A stretch of DNA of 64,000 nucleotides from Pseudomonadota bacterium (GTDB lineage Bacteria; Pseudomonadota; Gammaproteobacteria; Ga0077536). The notes under the pieces are model-generated. The model was not told the origin of the DNA and searched no databases. It worked only from the letters and a program-made list of their open reading frames with translations. This document shows positions 32,484 to 41,287 of this stretch, piece after piece. How positions within the stretch are numbered: position 1 is the first letter of the stretch; every line of letters begins with the position of its first letter. Location of the stretch: contig JADJYF010000005.1 of the NCBI GenBank assembly GCA_016719885.1, positions 124,001 to 188,000 on the forward strand. Reading direction: 5' to 3'. The translations under genes and the position numbers were made by a program.

Positions 32484-33563
32484 ATGCGCAGTGACGTCAT
32501 TCCCCATCTCGCCGTCGATACCGTCGTCCACACCCGCGTGCCGCCGGTCGTGCGCGAACATCTCGAAGCCGACGAACGCGAACGGCTGCGCGCCGAGATA
32601 AAAGCGCTGCTGGCCGCCCACAACGCGGTGCTGGTGGCGCATTACTACACCGATCCCGAGCTGCAGACGCTGGCCGACGAAACTGGCGGCTACGTGTCGG
32701 ATTCGCTGGACATGGCGCGTTTCGGCCACGAGCACCCGGCCTCGACCCTGGTGGTGGCGGGGGTGCGCTTCATGGGCGAGACCGCCAAGATACTGAACCC
32801 CGAGAAGCGCGTGCTGATGCCGGATCTGAAGGCCGACTGCTCGCTGGACTTAGGCTGCCCGGCCGACGCCTTCAACGCCTTCTGCGACGCCCACCCGGAC
32901 CGCACGGTGGTGGTCTATGCCAATACCAGCGCGGCGGTCAAAGCACGCGCCGACTGGATGGTGACCTCGGGTATAGCGCTCGACGTGGTGCGCCATCTCC
33001 ATGCCCAGGGCGAGAAGATCATCTGGGCGCCGGACCGCTACCTCGGTGATTACATCCGCACCGAGACCGGCGCCGACATGCTGCTGTGGAACGGCGCCTG
33101 CATCGTGCACGAGGAGTTCAAGGGCGCGGAGCTGGCGGCGCTGCGCGAGCAGCACCCGGCGGCGCGCGTGCTGGTGCACCCGGAATCGCCGCCCTCGGTC
33201 ATCGAACAGGCGGATTACGTCGGCTCGACCACCGGTCTCATCAATGAAGTGAAAACGCACCCGGCGCGCGAGTTCATCGTCGCCACCGACAAGGGCATCT
33301 TCCACAAGATGCAGCTGGCGGCGCCGGGCAAGCGCCTCATCGCCGCGCCCACCGCCGGCCGCAGCGCGACCTGCAAGAGCTGCGCGGAGTGTCCGTGGAT
33401 GGCCATGAACGGTCTGCGTTCCCTGCGCGACGTGCTCGCCACCGGCGCCAATGAAATCCACCTGCCGGACGACATAGCGAGCCGCGCGCGGCGCCCGATC
33501 AAGCGCCTGCTCGACTTCGCCGCCGAACAGAAACGCGTGGTGATGAGCAACAACGACGCCTGA
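32484..33563 (+). CDS. nadA: Quinolinate synthase A
   Basis: 359 aa. [4Fe-4S] enzyme condensing iminoaspartate with dihydroxyacetone phosphate to quinolinate in NAD synthesis. The three cluster cysteines lie in ADCSLDLGC, NGACIVHEEF and the C-terminal CKSCAECPWMAMN. Also visible are AHYYTDPELQTLAD near residue 52 and HPESPPSVIEQADYVGSTTGL. The length is that of the longer proteobacterial form. It stands alone between aspS and yebC with 143- and 81-base gaps. Confidence 0.96.
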   Translation: MRSDVIPHLAVDTVVHTRVPPVVREHLEADERERLRAEIKALLAAHNAVLVAHYYTDPELQTLADETGGYVSDSLDMARFGHEHPASTLVVAGVRFMGETAKILNPEKRVLMPDLKADCSLDLGCPADAFNAFCDAHPDRTVVVYANTSAAVKARADWMVTSGIALDVVRHLHAQGEKIIWAPDRYLGDYIRTETGADMLLWNGACIVHEEFKGAELAALREQHPAARVLVHPESPPSVIEQADYVGSTTGLINEVKTHPAREFIVATDKGIFHKMQLAAPGKRLIAAPTAGRSATCKSCAECPWMAMNGLRSLRDVLATGANEIHLPDDIASRARRPIKRLLDFAAEQKRVVMSNNDA

Positions 33564-33644
33564 GCCTGCTGTCGGCGCTGCATCGCAGCGCCTGATTTGC
33601 GACAATGCCGCCTTTCCAAGCGCAGACTTCATCGCGGGTGAGCC

Positions 33645-34394
33645 ATGGCCGGACACAGTAAATGGGCCAATATCAAACATCGCAAGGGCAAGCAGGACGC
33701 CAAACGCGGCAAGCTGTTCACGCGCCTGATTCGTGAAATCACCGTCGCCGCCCGTACCGGCGGCGGCGATGCCAGTTCCAATCCGCGCCTGCGCGCGGCC
33801 ATCTACGACGCCTTGAACGCGAACATGACCAAGGACACGGTCGAACGCGCGGTGGCGCGCGGCGCCGGTGACACCGAGGCCGATAACTACGAAGAGATCC
33901 GCTACGAGGGCTACGGCCCGGGCGGCGTGGCGGTGATGGTCGACTGCATGACCGACAACCGCAATCGCACCGTGGCCGAAGTGCGCCACGCGTTTTCCAA
34001 GTGCGGCGGCAATCTCGGCACCGATGGCTCGGTGGCCTACATGTTCAAGAAGGTCGGCCTGCTCGACTACCCGCAAGGCACCGACGAAGACAAGGTGATG
34101 GGCGCGGCGCTCGATGCCGGCGCCGAGGACGTCATCGTCCACGACGACGGTTCCATCGAAGTGCTGACCAGCCCCGATGATTTCTCCGACGTGAAGGATG
34201 CCATGGTGGCCGCCGGCCTCGAGCCGGAGAACGCCGAAGTGACCATGCGCGCCGCCAACCAGAGCGAGCTCGACGCCGACAGCGCCCAGAAGATGATCAA
34301 ACTGTTGGACATGCTGGAAGACCTCGACGACACCCAGAAGGTCTACTCGAACGCCAGCATCTCCGACGAAATCATGGCCACGCTCGGCGCCTGA
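33645..34394 (+). CDS. yebC: YebC/PmpR-family regulatory/translation factor
   Basis: 249 aa. It starts MAGHSKWANIKHRKGKQDAKRGK, the family signature, with IRYEGYGPGGVAVMVDCMTDNRNRT near 88. Members bind DNA or help ribosomes through proline stretches, depending on the species. It immediately precedes ruvC, the common gammaproteobacterial order yebC-ruvC-ruvA-ruvB, and is probably co-transcribed with it (18-base gap). Confidence 0.95.
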   Translation: MAGHSKWANIKHRKGKQDAKRGKLFTRLIREITVAARTGGGDASSNPRLRAAIYDALNANMTKDTVERAVARGAGDTEADNYEEIRYEGYGPGGVAVMVDCMTDNRNRTVAEVRHAFSKCGGNLGTDGSVAYMFKKVGLLDYPQGTDEDKVMGAALDAGAEDVIVHDDGSIEVLTSPDDFSDVKDAMVAAGLEPENAEVTMRAANQSELDADSAQKMIKLLDMLEDLDDTQKVYSNASISDEIMATLGA

Positions 34395-34412
34395 GCGGCG
34401 CCGCCTTCGCGC

Positions 34413-34919
34413 TTGACCGTCATCATCGGCATCGATCCGGGCTCGAGGGTGACGGGCTATGGCGTGGTGCGCACCGTCAAGCAGCGCACCGAGTACCTGG
34501 CCTGCGGCTGCATCCGCCTCGATACCGAGGGCACGTTCGATGAGCGCCTGGTGCAGTTGTACGACGAACTGTCGGCCATCATCGCCGAGTATGGGCCGGC
34601 CGAAGCCGCCATCGAAAAGGTCTTCATGAACCGCAACGTCGATTCAGCGCTCAAGCTTGGCCACGCCCGCGGCGTGGCGATGGTGGCAGCGCGCCGTGCC
34701 GGCGTGTTGGTCAACGAATATTCCGCCACGCAAATCAAGCAAAGCGTGGTCGGGCGCGGTCACGCCGACAAGGCGCAGGTGCAACACATGGTGAAGTTTC
34801 TGCTCGGCCTGTCCGCCGCGCCCAGCGCCGATGCCGCCGATGCGCTGGCGGCGGCGCTGTGTCATGGCGCGATGCGCGACGGCAATGCGCGTATTGCCAA
34901 GGCCGGAGGCGCACGATGA
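34413..34919 (+). CDS. ruvC: Holliday junction resolvase RuvC
   Basis: 168 aa. Catalytic acidic residues: D in IIGIDPGSRVTGYGV, E in AAIEKVFMNRNVDSAL, and the pair in SADAADALAAALCH. A TTG start is used: a stop codon 18 bases upstream in frame and the conserved N-terminus leave no other choice. The stop overlaps the ruvA start by ATGA. It cleaves Holliday junctions after branch migration by RuvAB. Confidence 0.95.
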   Translation: MTVIIGIDPGSRVTGYGVVRTVKQRTEYLACGCIRLDTEGTFDERLVQLYDELSAIIAEYGPAEAAIEKVFMNRNVDSALKLGHARGVAMVAARRAGVLVNEYSATQIKQSVVGRGHADKAQVQHMVKFLLGLSAAPSADAADALAAALCHGAMRDGNARIAKAGGAR

Positions 34920-35515
34920 TCGGGCGCATCACCGGCGTGCTGATCGAGATGCGGCCGCCACAGCTGATCGTCGACTGCAACGGCGTCGGCTACGAAATCG
35001 AAGCGCCCATGACCACCATCTGGGCCTTGCCTGAAATCAACCAGAAGGTTTCGCTCTACACCCATCTCACGGTGCGCGAAGACGCGCATCTCTTGTATGG
35101 CTTCGTCACCGAGAGCGAACGCGCGCTGTTTCGCAGCCTGCTGAAGGTCAACGGCGTCGGCACCAAGATGGCGCTCGTGATCCTGTCGGGCATGGACGCC
35201 GACGCCTTCGCCGAGTGCGTACACGCCGGCGACACCGCGCGCCTGACCGCCCTGCCCGGCATCGGCAAGAAGACCGCCGAGCGCCTGATCATCGAGATGC
35301 GCGACCGCGTCGAGCCCGTCGTGGTCGGCGTCTCGGCGCCCCTGAAGGCGGGCAATCCGCGCACGGTCGATGCCGCCGCCGACGCCGTCGCCGGCCTCAT
35401 CGCGCTCGGCTACAAGCCCCATGAAGCGAGCCGCTTCGTGCACGGACTCGATACCGAGGGCATGAAGAGCGAGGAGATCATCCGCGTGGTGTTGAAGAGC
35501 CTGGCGCCGAAATGA
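34916..35515 (+). CDS. ruvA: Holliday junction branch migration protein RuvA
   Basis: 199 aa. N-terminal OB-fold (MIGRITGVLIE), two helix-hairpin-helix motifs (LLKVNGVGTKMAL and LTALPGIGKKTAERL), and a C-terminal domain for RuvB contact (ADAVAGLIALGYKPHEA). The start overlaps the ruvC stop. It binds four-way junctions as a tetramer and loads RuvB. Confidence 0.96.
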   Translation: MIGRITGVLIEMRPPQLIVDCNGVGYEIEAPMTTIWALPEINQKVSLYTHLTVREDAHLLYGFVTESERALFRSLLKVNGVGTKMALVILSGMDADAFAECVHAGDTARLTALPGIGKKTAERLIIEMRDRVEPVVVGVSAPLKAGNPRTVDAAADAVAGLIALGYKPHEASRFVHGLDTEGMKSEEIIRVVLKSLAPK

Positions 35516-35551
35516 GCGACGTGCGCGCCAAGCGCCTGACGGGGGCCGCCC

Positions 35552-36595
35552 ATGGCTGATGGCGACCGCCTGATCACGGCGTCCCTCAATGCCGAGGATG
35601 CACAGCTCGAGAACTCGATTCGGCCCAAGCTGCTGTCGGACTACATCGGCCAGCCGGCCGTGCACGAGCAGATGGAGATCTTCATCGGCGCAGCCCGCCA
35701 GCGCGGCGAGCAGCTCGACCACGTGCTGATCTTTGGCCCGCCAGGCCTCGGCAAGACCACGCTCGCGCACATCATCGCGCACGAGATGGGCGTCAACCTG
35801 CGCCAGACCTCCGGCCCGGTACTGGAGCGCGCCGGCGATCTTGCCGCGCTGTTGACCAATCTCGAACCCCGCGACGTGCTGTTCATCGACGAGATCCATC
35901 GCCTGTCGCCGGTGGTCGAGGAGATCCTCTACCCGGCCATGGAGGACTACCAGCTCGACATCATGATTGGCGAAGGGCCGGCGGCGCGCGCCATCAAGCT
36001 CGACCTGCCGAAATTCACGCTGGTCGGCGCCACCACCCGCGCGGGGCTTTTGACCTCGCCGCTGCGCGACCGCTTCGGGATCGTGCAGCGCCTCGAGTTC
36101 TATTCCGAACAGGATCTCGCGCGCATCGTCACCCGCGCCGCGCGCATACTCGACGTGCCTATCGAGGCCGGCGGCGCCCATGAGCTCGCACGGCGCTCGC
36201 GCGGCACGCCGCGTATCGCCAATCGCCTGCTCAGACGCGCCCGCGATTACGCCCAGGTTAAGGCCGACGGCGTACTTTCCACCGAGGTTGCATCCCGGGC
36301 TCTCGATTTGTTGAACGTCGACATGCATGGCTTCGATGTCATGGACAGGAAACTGTTGCTTGCCATCATGCAGAAATTCGATGGCGGGCCGGTCGGCGTC
36401 GACAGCCTGGCGGCCGCCATTGGCGAGGAGCGCGGCACCATCGAGGACGTCATCGAGCCCTACCTCATCCAACAGGGCTTCCTCATGCGCACCGCGCGCG
36501 GCCGCGTGGCGACCCGTTCGGCGTGGCTGCATTTCGGTCTCGAGATGCCGCAGGCGGTGCGCGCCATGCCCGACCTGTTCGAAGGCGGGGAGTAG
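35552..36595 (+). CDS. ruvB: Holliday junction helicase motor RuvB
   Basis: 347 aa. Walker A GPPGLGKTTLA near residue 65, Walker B FIDEIHRLS near 115, sensor and arginine-finger segment GATTRAGLLTSPLRDRFG, and the C-terminal winged helix with TARGRVAT. It begins 36 bases after ruvA. No SOS box (CTG-N10-CAG) was recognised upstream of ruvC or ruvA, but this was checked only by eye. Confidence 0.97.
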   Translation: MADGDRLITASLNAEDAQLENSIRPKLLSDYIGQPAVHEQMEIFIGAARQRGEQLDHVLIFGPPGLGKTTLAHIIAHEMGVNLRQTSGPVLERAGDLAALLTNLEPRDVLFIDEIHRLSPVVEEILYPAMEDYQLDIMIGEGPAARAIKLDLPKFTLVGATTRAGLLTSPLRDRFGIVQRLEFYSEQDLARIVTRAARILDVPIEAGGAHELARRSRGTPRIANRLLRRARDYAQVKADGVLSTEVASRALDLLNVDMHGFDVMDRKLLLAIMQKFDGGPVGVDSLAAAIGEERGTIEDVIEPYLIQQGFLMRTARGRVATRSAWLHFGLEMPQAVRAMPDLFEGGE

Positions 36596-36600
36596 GCGTC

Positions 36601-37014
36601 ATGCTGCGCGACACCTTCCTGTGGCCGGTCAGGGTCTATTACGAGGACACCGATGCTGCCGGCATCGTCTACCACGCCAACTACCTCAAGTTCATGGAAC
36701 GCGCCCGCACCGAGTGGCTGCGTGCGCTCGGCTTCGAGCAGGACGCCCTGGCGCGTGAGCATGGCGTGGTGTTCGTGATCACCGAATCGACGCTGGCCTT
36801 CAAGCGTGCCGCGCGCTTCAACGATGAACTCATTGTGCGCTCCACGCTCGAACGGCTGCGCGGCGCGACCATCGAATTCGCGCAGGCCGTCACCGACCAG
36901 GCCGGCAATGCATTCTGCTCCGCACGCAACGTGGTGGCCTGCGTCACCGCCAGCAACCTGCAACCGCGCAGGATTCCCGCGCACATGATGGAGATATTCA
37001 AGGGTGGAGACTGA
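36601..37014 (+). CDS. ybgC: Tol-Pal system acyl-CoA thioesterase YbgC
   Basis: 137 aa hot-dog fold. YYEDTDAAGIVYHANYLKFMERARTEW at residues 13-39 holds the catalytic aspartate (second D of EDTD) of the 4-hydroxybenzoyl-CoA thioesterase type. It is the first gene of the tol-pal operon and hydrolyses acyl-CoA or acyl-ACP near the inner membrane. The start at 36601 gives the family length; the 3' end overlaps the tolQ GTG start. Confidence 0.93.
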   Translation: MLRDTFLWPVRVYYEDTDAAGIVYHANYLKFMERARTEWLRALGFEQDALAREHGVVFVITESTLAFKRAARFNDELIVRSTLERLRGATIEFAQAVTDQAGNAFCSARNVVACVTASNLQPRRIPAHMMEIFKGGD

Positions 37015-37678
37015 TCTTTCGATTGCGAACCTGATCCTGGGCGCCAGCGCGCTGGTCAAGTTCGTCATGTTTATTCTGCTGTCGGGCTCGGTGGCGTCGT
37101 GGACGCTGATCTTCTCCAAGCGTCGCCAGATGCTCATCGCCAAGCGCGAGATCATGGAATTCGAGGACGAGTTCTGGTCGACCGAGGATCTCACGCGATT
37201 GTTCAACCGTGTCGCCGCCCATGCCGAGGACGCGACCGGCATGGAGCGCATCTTCGAATCGGGGTTCCGCGAGTTCGCGCGCCTGCGCAAGCGTGGCGGT
37301 CTCGATACCACCGATATCCTCGATGGCGCGCAGCGCGCCATGAAAGTCACCGTCAACCGGGAATTGGAAGCGCTGGAGAATCACCTGCCGACGCTTGCCA
37401 CCATCGGTTCCATCAGCCCCTATGTCGGCCTGTTCGGCACGGTGTGGGGCATCATGAATTCCTTCCAGTCCTTGGGCAACGTGCACCAGGCAACGCTCGC
37501 GATGGTGGCGCCGGGTATTTCCGAGGCGCTGGTCGCGACCGCCATGGGCTTGTTCGCCGCCATCCCGGCGGTGGTCGCGTATAACCGCTTCGCCAGCGAC
37601 ATCGATCGCATCTTCGGCCGCTACGACATCTTCGCCGAGGAATTCCTCGCCATCCTGCGCCGTCAGGCCCACGACTGA
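37004..37678 (+). CDS. tolQ: Tol-Pal system proton channel subunit TolQ
   Basis: 224 aa. Three membrane helices (about 13-35, 128-150, 166-188), with LPTLATIGSISPYVGLFGTVWGIMNSF and the ISEALVATAMGLFAAIPAVVAYNRF helix typical of TolQ/ExbB/MotA. It forms the proton-driven stator with TolR and energises TolA. It starts with GTG inside the last codons of ybgC (GGTGGAG just before), which indicates translational coupling. Confidence 0.95.
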   Translation: METDLSIANLILGASALVKFVMFILLSGSVASWTLIFSKRRQMLIAKREIMEFEDEFWSTEDLTRLFNRVAAHAEDATGMERIFESGFREFARLRKRGGLDTTDILDGAQRAMKVTVNRELEALENHLPTLATIGSISPYVGLFGTVWGIMNSFQSLGNVHQATLAMVAPGISEALVATAMGLFAAIPAVVAYNRFASDIDRIFGRYDIFAEEFLAILRRQAHD

Positions 37679-37688
37679 GCGCACGACC

Positions 37689-38144
37689 ATGGCAGGCGGA
37701 GTATCACAAGGGAGTTCGCGCCGAGGGCGCAAGCGCGTGATGGCGGAAATCAACGTCGTGCCCTACATCGACGTGACACTGGTGCTGTTGATCATCTTCA
37801 TGATCACCGCGCCGCTGGTCACGCAGAGCGTGCAGGTGGAACTGCCGCAGGCGCCGTCCCAGGTGGTCGAGTCCAGCGAGAACGAACCTGTCAATGTCAC
37901 GGTCGATCGCGAAGGGCAGATCTACGTCGACATCGGCGAGAACCCCGAGCAGCCGGTGGACGAACAGACGCTCGTGACGCGCGTCTCGGCGATCATGAAG
38001 TACAAGCCCGAGACCCAGGTCTACGTCGGCGGCGACAACGGCGCCGACTATGGCAACGTGGTGCGGGCCCTGACCGCGCTCACCAGCGCCGGCGTCAAGA
38101 GCGTCGGCCTGCGTACCGACCCACCCAGCGCCAAGGCGCAATAG
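37689..38144 (+). CDS. tolR: Tol-Pal system subunit TolR
   Basis: 151 aa. A basic N-terminus (RRGRKR), then one membrane helix with the proton-carrying aspartate D28 in VVPYIDVTLVLLIIFM. The periplasmic domain has the usual hinge and ends with the YVGGDNGADYGNVVRALTAL helix-strand. It partners TolQ. It is separated from tolQ by 10 bases. Confidence 0.95.
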   Translation: MAGGVSQGSSRRGRKRVMAEINVVPYIDVTLVLLIIFMITAPLVTQSVQVELPQAPSQVVESSENEPVNVTVDREGQIYVDIGENPEQPVDEQTLVTRVSAIMKYKPETQVYVGGDNGADYGNVVRALTALTSAGVKSVGLRTDPPSAKAQ

Positions 38145-38175
38145 TGAGCGACATTGGCGCCCGGATAGTCCTGTC

Positions 38176-39183
38176 ATGATGCCTCGCAAGTCGATTGTGA
38201 TGTCGGTGCTGCTGCACAGCCTGTTGCTCGGCGTGCTGTTGTTCGGCGGGTTTAATTTCTGCAGTGAGCAGGCCGTCAGCCCCATGCCGTCCGGCCCGGT
38301 CATGAAAGCGACCATGGTCGACAGCAAGGCGGTCGACGAGCAGGTCAAGAAATTGCAGGCCGCCGATGCCGAGGCGCAGGCCGAGAAAGATCGCCAGGTG
38401 AAAGAGGCCGAGCAGAAGCGCGAGGCCGAGGAACAGCGTGTCAAGGAATTGAAGGCCGAACAGCAGCGCTTGAAGCAGGAGCAGGAACAGCAGCGCAAGG
38501 AAGCCGAGCAAGCCAGGCAGGAAGCCGCCGAGGCGAAACAGAAAGTCGAGGACCAGAAGCGCGAACTCGCCGAGCAGCAGAAGAAGAAGGACGAGCAGAA
38601 GAAGCTCGAAGATCAGAAGCTGAAGGAAAAGAAGAAGGCGGAAGAGAAGAAGAAGGCCGACGAGCAGAAGAAGAAGGAAGCGGCCGAGGCCGAGAAGAAG
38701 AAGGCCGAAGCCGACAAGAAAAAGGCCGCCGAGGCCGAAAAGAAGAAAGCCGAAGCCGCCGAGCAGAAGAAGAAGGACGAGGCCGCCAAGAAGAAGGCCG
38801 CCGAGGAAGCGGCCGAGGCCGAGCGCAAGAAGGCGCTGGCCGATGAAATCGCCGCCGCCGAGGCCGCCGAAGCCGAGGCCGCGCAGGCCGCCGCCGACGC
38901 CTCGGAGATCGACACCTATCAGTCGGCGATCATTCGACGCATCAAGCAGTCATGGACAGTCTTGCCCGGCACCGAGGATCTGGTCTGCACACTTAGGGTC
39001 ACTATAATTCCCGGCGGTGAAATCGGTGGTGTCGAAATCGTCAAGTCAAGCGGCGATCCGACCTTTGATCGCCAGGCCGAGAACGCCGTGCGCAAGGCCG
39101 CGCCGCTGCCCTTTCCGACCGAACCACGCTTGATGAATCGTTTGCGCAAATTCACCCTGGACTTCGATCCCAGGGATCTTTGA
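38176..39183 (+). CDS. tolA: Tol-Pal system energy transducer TolA
   Basis: 335 aa. N-terminal membrane helix (about 7-25). Domain II is a very long helix, about residues 45-245, made of lysine/glutamate/alanine repeats (AEKKKAEA, DEQKK and similar). The C-terminal TonB-like domain (YQSAIIRRIKQSWTVLPG to the end) contacts TolB and Pal. The repetitive GAAGAAG-rich DNA of domain II is a place where length may vary between strains. Confidence 0.94.
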   Translation: MMPRKSIVMSVLLHSLLLGVLLFGGFNFCSEQAVSPMPSGPVMKATMVDSKAVDEQVKKLQAADAEAQAEKDRQVKEAEQKREAEEQRVKELKAEQQRLKQEQEQQRKEAEQARQEAAEAKQKVEDQKRELAEQQKKKDEQKKLEDQKLKEKKKAEEKKKADEQKKKEAAEAEKKKAEADKKKAAEAEKKKAEAAEQKKKDEAAKKKAAEEAAEAERKKALADEIAAAEAAEAEAAQAAADASEIDTYQSAIIRRIKQSWTVLPGTEDLVCTLRVTIIPGGEIGGVEIVKSSGDPTFDRQAENAVRKAAPLPFPTEPRLMNRLRKFTLDFDPRDL

Positions 39184-39233
39184 GCGATCGCCCGCGGAAT
39201 CACGATGATTCCGCCTACTGAGGAGCTTTGCCC

Positions 39234-40565
39234 GTGAAGACCATACGAACGTTCGCCCCCCTCCTGCCACGCCTGGTGCTGGCGGTGCTGGCCATGCTGG
39301 TCACCGCGCCGTGGGCGACCGCGCAGGAAGCCGAACTGCGCTTCACCATCAAGGGCGGCAACAAGTCCGCGCTGCCGATCGCCGTGGTGCCGTTCGCCAG
39401 CGTCGGCGACACCGGCAAAACCGACATCGCGGCGGTCATCCGTTCCGATCTCGAGCGCAGCGGGCAGTTCAATCCGATGCCGCCGGCCGACATGCCCTCG
39501 CAGCCGTCGAGCTTCACCGCCGTCAACTTCAAGGACTGGCGCGTACTCGGCCAGGAAAACCTGGTGCTGGGCAAGGTCATGGCGAGCGGCGATGGCGGCT
39601 ATGTCGTCGAATTCCGCGTCATCGACGTGTTCAAGGGCAACCAACTGCTCGGTTTCCGCATTCCGACCTCGGCCGACAACATGCGCCTGACCGCGCATCA
39701 CATCAGCGATCTCATCTACGAGACCCTGCTCCATCGCAAGGGCGCGTTCGCGACGCGCATCGCCTACGTGACGGTGGAGCGCGCTTCGGCCAAGGATTCC
39801 CTCTATCGGCTGCAGGTGGCCGACGCCGACGGTTACGATCCGCACACCATTCTCGAGTCCAAGCAGCCCTTGATGTCGCCGTCGTGGTCGCCGGACGGCG
39901 CGCATCTCGCCTACGTGTCTTTCGAAGACCGCAACTCGGCGATTTACCTGCAGGACATCCGCACCGGCAAACGCGAGAAGCTGGTGTCGGGCCCCGGCAT
40001 CAACAGCGCGCCGTCCTTCGCGCCCGATGGCCAGCGCCTGGTGGTGACCTTGTCGCGTGACGGCAATCCCGAGATCTACACCTACAGCCTCGCGTCGCGG
40101 CAGCTGACGCGGCTGACCTACCACGCCTCCATCGACACCGAGGCGATTTATTCGCCCGACGGCCGCCAGATCTATTTCACCTCGGACCGTGGCGGCGGTC
40201 CGCAGATCTATCGCATGAGCCAGGACGGCGGCACGCCGCAGCGCGTGACCTTCAACATGGGCAACTACAATTCGCGTGCGCGCATCTCGCCCGACGGCAA
40301 GAAGGTGGCGCTGGTACACGGTGGCAAGGGCGGCTATCGCATTGGCGTGCTGGACCTCGCATCCAACAGCTTCGATGTGCTGTCGGACTCGGCGCTCGAC
40401 GAGTCACCGAGCTTCGCGCCAAACGGCGATATGATAATTTATGCGACAATGGCCGGGCGTGGCACCGAGCTCGCGGCGATCTCCGTCGACGGTCGCCAGG
40501 GACCACGCATGGCCGTGCAGCGCGGCCAGGTACGGGAACCGGCCTGGGGGCCGTTCCGGAACTAG
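39234..40565 (+). CDS. tolB: Tol-Pal system beta-propeller protein TolB
   Basis: 443 aa. Signal peptide (about 1-31, ending ATAQEAE), an N-terminal alpha/beta domain, and a six-bladed WD40-like propeller with repeats such as MSPSWSPDGAHLAYVSFE, SFAPDGQRLVVTLSRDGNPEIY and IYSPDGRQIYFTSDRGGGPQIY. A periplasmic protein that binds Pal and TolA. GTG at 39234 is chosen: AGGAG lies 8 bases upstream, while the TTG at 39228 is too near it. Confidence 0.95.
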   Translation: MKTIRTFAPLLPRLVLAVLAMLVTAPWATAQEAELRFTIKGGNKSALPIAVVPFASVGDTGKTDIAAVIRSDLERSGQFNPMPPADMPSQPSSFTAVNFKDWRVLGQENLVLGKVMASGDGGYVVEFRVIDVFKGNQLLGFRIPTSADNMRLTAHHISDLIYETLLHRKGAFATRIAYVTVERASAKDSLYRLQVADADGYDPHTILESKQPLMSPSWSPDGAHLAYVSFEDRNSAIYLQDIRTGKREKLVSGPGINSAPSFAPDGQRLVVTLSRDGNPEIYTYSLASRQLTRLTYHASIDTEAIYSPDGRQIYFTSDRGGGPQIYRMSQDGGTPQRVTFNMGNYNSRARISPDGKKVALVHGGKGGYRIGVLDLASNSFDVLSDSALDESPSFAPNGDMIIYATMAGRGTELAAISVDGRQGPRMAVQRGQVREPAWGPFRN

Positions 40566-40742
40566 ATCCAGGCGCGCGCGGTCTCGCACCGGGACATCGT
40601 CTGACGCCAGCGCGGCCTCGTCCTGCCGCGTTGGCGACCAGGGAGCGAAGCCGGGTCGCGCGTCGCCTCGAGACACACGCATCATCCACCACCACAGCCG
40701 CGTAGCGCGCGGTCAACAATAAGCTCTCAATGGGAGAATGAA

Positions 40743-41282
40743 ATGAAGGGAAGAATCCTGAAACTGCTGCTGGTCATCACCGCCAGCCTGATGCTGGCTG
40801 CCTGCAGTTCGCACAACACCAAGAAAGACAGCGCCCAGACCGGCGCACGCGTCGAGGACAGGGGTGCGGCCGGCGCCAACGGCGCGGCGAGTCAGGGTCT
40901 TGCCGACGACGGCTCCGCGGCTGGCGGCGGCGCGCTCAACGATCCGAGCAGCCCCTTGGCGGTGCGCGTGATCTACTTCGATTACGACAGCGCCAACATC
41001 CGCGCCGACTTCAACGACACCGTCGCCGCCCACGCTGCCTACCTCGCCGCCAACCCCAACACCGTGGTGACGGTCGAAGGTCATGCCGATGAGCGTGGTT
41101 CGCGTGAATACAACCTGGCCCTCGGCGAACGCCGTTCGCTGGCGGTGCGCAAGCAGCTGGTGCTGCTCGGCGCCTCGGCCAACCAGATCAAGACCGTCAG
41201 CTATGGCGAAGAGCGCCCGGCCGTCGATGGTCATGACGAAGGTTCCTACGAGAAGAACCGTCGCGCCGAACTGGTGTACTGA
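40743..41282 (+). CDS. pal: Peptidoglycan-associated lipoprotein Pal
   Basis: 179 aa. Lipoprotein signal with lipobox LAAC near residue 21, then a flexible segment and the OmpA-like peptidoglycan-binding domain: IYFDYDSANIRADF, TVEGHADERGSREYNLALGERR and YGEERP. It is anchored in the outer membrane and links it to peptidoglycan. GGGAGA lies 6 bases before the ATG; a 177-base gap separates it from tolB, so it may have an extra promoter. Confidence 0.96.
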   Translation: MKGRILKLLLVITASLMLAACSSHNTKKDSAQTGARVEDRGAAGANGAASQGLADDGSAAGGGALNDPSSPLAVRVIYFDYDSANIRADFNDTVAAHAAYLAANPNTVVTVEGHADERGSREYNLALGERRSLAVRKQLVLLGASANQIKTVSYGEERPAVDGHDEGSYEKNRRAELVY

Positions 41283-41287
41283 GCGAG

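Noticed and set aside
38300..38910. Repetitive GAAGAAG/GCCGAGG DNA as a possible satellite or repeat array
   Set aside because: It encodes the lysine/glutamate/alanine helix of TolA domain II, in frame throughout.
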